Below, piece after piece: positions 5,217 through 6,114 of a DNA stretch of 6,114 nucleotides. The first letter of the stretch is position 1, and each line of letters opens with the position of its first letter. Source of the stretch: an uncultured Acetatifactor sp. (GTDB taxonomy: Bacteria; Bacillota; Clostridia; Lachnospirales; Lachnospiraceae); assembly GCA_934394515.1 (NCBI GenBank), contig CAKRRU010000127.1, positions 1 through 6,114 of the forward strand. Direction: 5' to 3'. Made by a program: the position numbers and the translations under genes. The notes beneath the pieces were generated by a model. That model searched no databases. It was not told the origin of the DNA and saw only the letters and a program-made list of their open reading frames with translations.

Positions 5217-6114
5217 ATGAACGTTATTGAAAAGATATTTGGCACGCACAGTTCCAGAGAACTGAAGCGTATTGACCCCCTGGTAGACAAAATCGAAGCA
5301 CTGCGTCCCACGATGCAGGCACTCTCCGATGAAGAATTGCGCGGAAAGACCGAGGAGTACAGGAAGCGTCTGGCAGCGGGAGAGACCCTGGATGACCTGC
5401 TTCCGGAGGCTTATGCAACCGTAAGAGAGGCAGCAAAACGTGTCCTGAACATGGAACACTACAGAGTACAGCTGATCGGTGGTATCATCCTGCACCAGGG
5501 ACGTATCGCAGAGATGCGTACCGGTGAAGGTAAGACTCTGGTATCCACCCTGCCTGCATATCTGAATGCCCTGGAAGGCAAGGGGGTTCATGTTGTTACC
5601 GTCAATGACTATCTGGCAAAGCGTGATGCCGAGTGGATGGGACAGGTACATGAATTCCTGGGACTGAAGGTCGGCGTGGTACTCAACAGCATGACTTCCG
5701 AGGAGAGACAGGCGGCATATAACTGTGACATTACTTATGTGACGAATAATGAACTGGGATTCGATTACCTGCGTGACAACATGGTCATCTACAAGGAACA
5801 GCTGGTTCTGCGCGGACTGCACTATGCCATCATCGATGAGGTCGACTCTGTATTGATCGATGAAGCGAGAACCCCTCTGATCATTTCCGGACAGAGCGGA
5901 AAGTCCACAGCACTGTATGAAATGTGCGATCTGCTGGCGCGTCAGATGAAGCGCGGCGACGACGTACAGGAACTGACCAAGATGGATGCCATCATGGGTG
6001 TGGTACAGGAAGAGACCGGTGACTTCGTAGTCAACGAGAAGGATAAGATCATCAACCTGACCGCAGCAGGTATGGAGAAGGTTGAGAGATTCTTCCACAT
6101 TGATAACTTCGCTG
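5217..6114 (+). CDS. secA: Preprotein translocase ATPase SecA, N-terminal part (3' truncated)
   Basis: The frame is open from ATG 5217 to the right edge, giving 299 residues of a protein usually over 800 long. SecA is the ATPase motor that drives unfolded preproteins through SecYEG at the membrane. Visible features are the family N-terminus ([32 protein letters not shown]), [21 protein letters not shown] before the Walker A motif MRTGEGKT (100-107), the [18 protein letters not shown] segment (124-141), [17 protein letters not shown] (173-189), and Walker [17 protein letters not shown] (205-220). After about residue 225 the preprotein cross-linking domain begins. A GAGG ribosome binding site (5208-5211) lies 5 nt before the ATG. 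A good promoter upstream shows that it starts its own transcript. In most bacteria prfB follows secA, but that position is off the window. There is no sign of frameshift or unusual residues, so this is housekeeping SecA (SecA1 type) rather than an accessory SecA2, as far as the N-terminus can show. Confidence 0.98.
   Translation, partial: MNVIEKIFGTHSSRELKRIDPLVDKIEALRPTMQALSDEELRGKTEEYRKRLAAGETLDDLLPEAYATVREAAKRVLNMEHYRVQLIGGIILHQGRIAEMRTGEGKTLVSTLPAYLNALEGKGVHVVTVNDYLAKRDAEWMGQVHEFLGLKVGVVLNSMTSEERQAAYNCDITYVTNNELGFDYLRDNMVIYKEQLVLRGLHYAIIDEVDSVLIDEARTPLIISGQSGKSTALYEMCDLLARQMKRGDDVQELTKMDAIMGVVQEETGDFVVNEKDKIINLTAAGMEKVERFFHIDNFA

Noticed and set aside
5184..6098. 304-residue minus-strand frame opposite secA
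   Set aside because: Its composition is that of an antisense shadow; the plus strand clearly encodes SecA with all its motifs.

Overview
The window looks like chromosome of a Gram-positive anaerobe of the class Clostridia, most likely family Lachnospiraceae (Blautia-like). This is an inference from protein style (clostridial DegV, HD-GYP and SecA sequences), moderate G+C coding regions with AT-rich intergenic DNA, strong purine-rich ribosome binding sites and sigmaA-type promoters. No taxonomic marker was searched. No phage, CRISPR, plasmid, rRNA or tRNA gene is visible.

Layout, left to right. (1) The C-terminal end of a MetQ-type substrate-binding lipoprotein (+), followed by a nested terminator-like hairpin. 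(2) A single-gene unit for an Rrf2-family regulator with an IscR-like cluster of four cysteines (+), closed by a clear intrinsic terminator. (3) An AT-rich leader of about 300 nt and a DegV-family fatty-acid-binding protein (+). (4) A 584-nt non-coding stretch between convergent genes, packed with inverted and direct repeats: a 24-nt palindrome just after degV, a 245-nt long-hairpin element with a structured head, and a cluster of GGGTCTATA repeats forming a probable two-way terminator. (5) A minus-strand pair, HD-GYP phosphodiesterase followed 27 nt later by a cytoplasmic-type pectin methylesterase, driven by a perfect-consensus promoter with a dyad over its -35 box and ended by an intrinsic terminator. 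(6) Divergently, secA (+) with its own good promoter; it runs off the right edge.

The coding content is mostly housekeeping: amino-acid uptake, Fe-S or thiol-responsive regulation, exogenous fatty-acid handling and protein secretion. Two things stand out. One is the apparent operon joining a c-di-GMP-type phosphodiesterase to a pectin-degrading enzyme without a signal peptide. The other is the repeat-rich region at 2210-2786, whose 245-nt hairpin element is the best candidate for an undescribed mobile palindromic unit or structured RNA.
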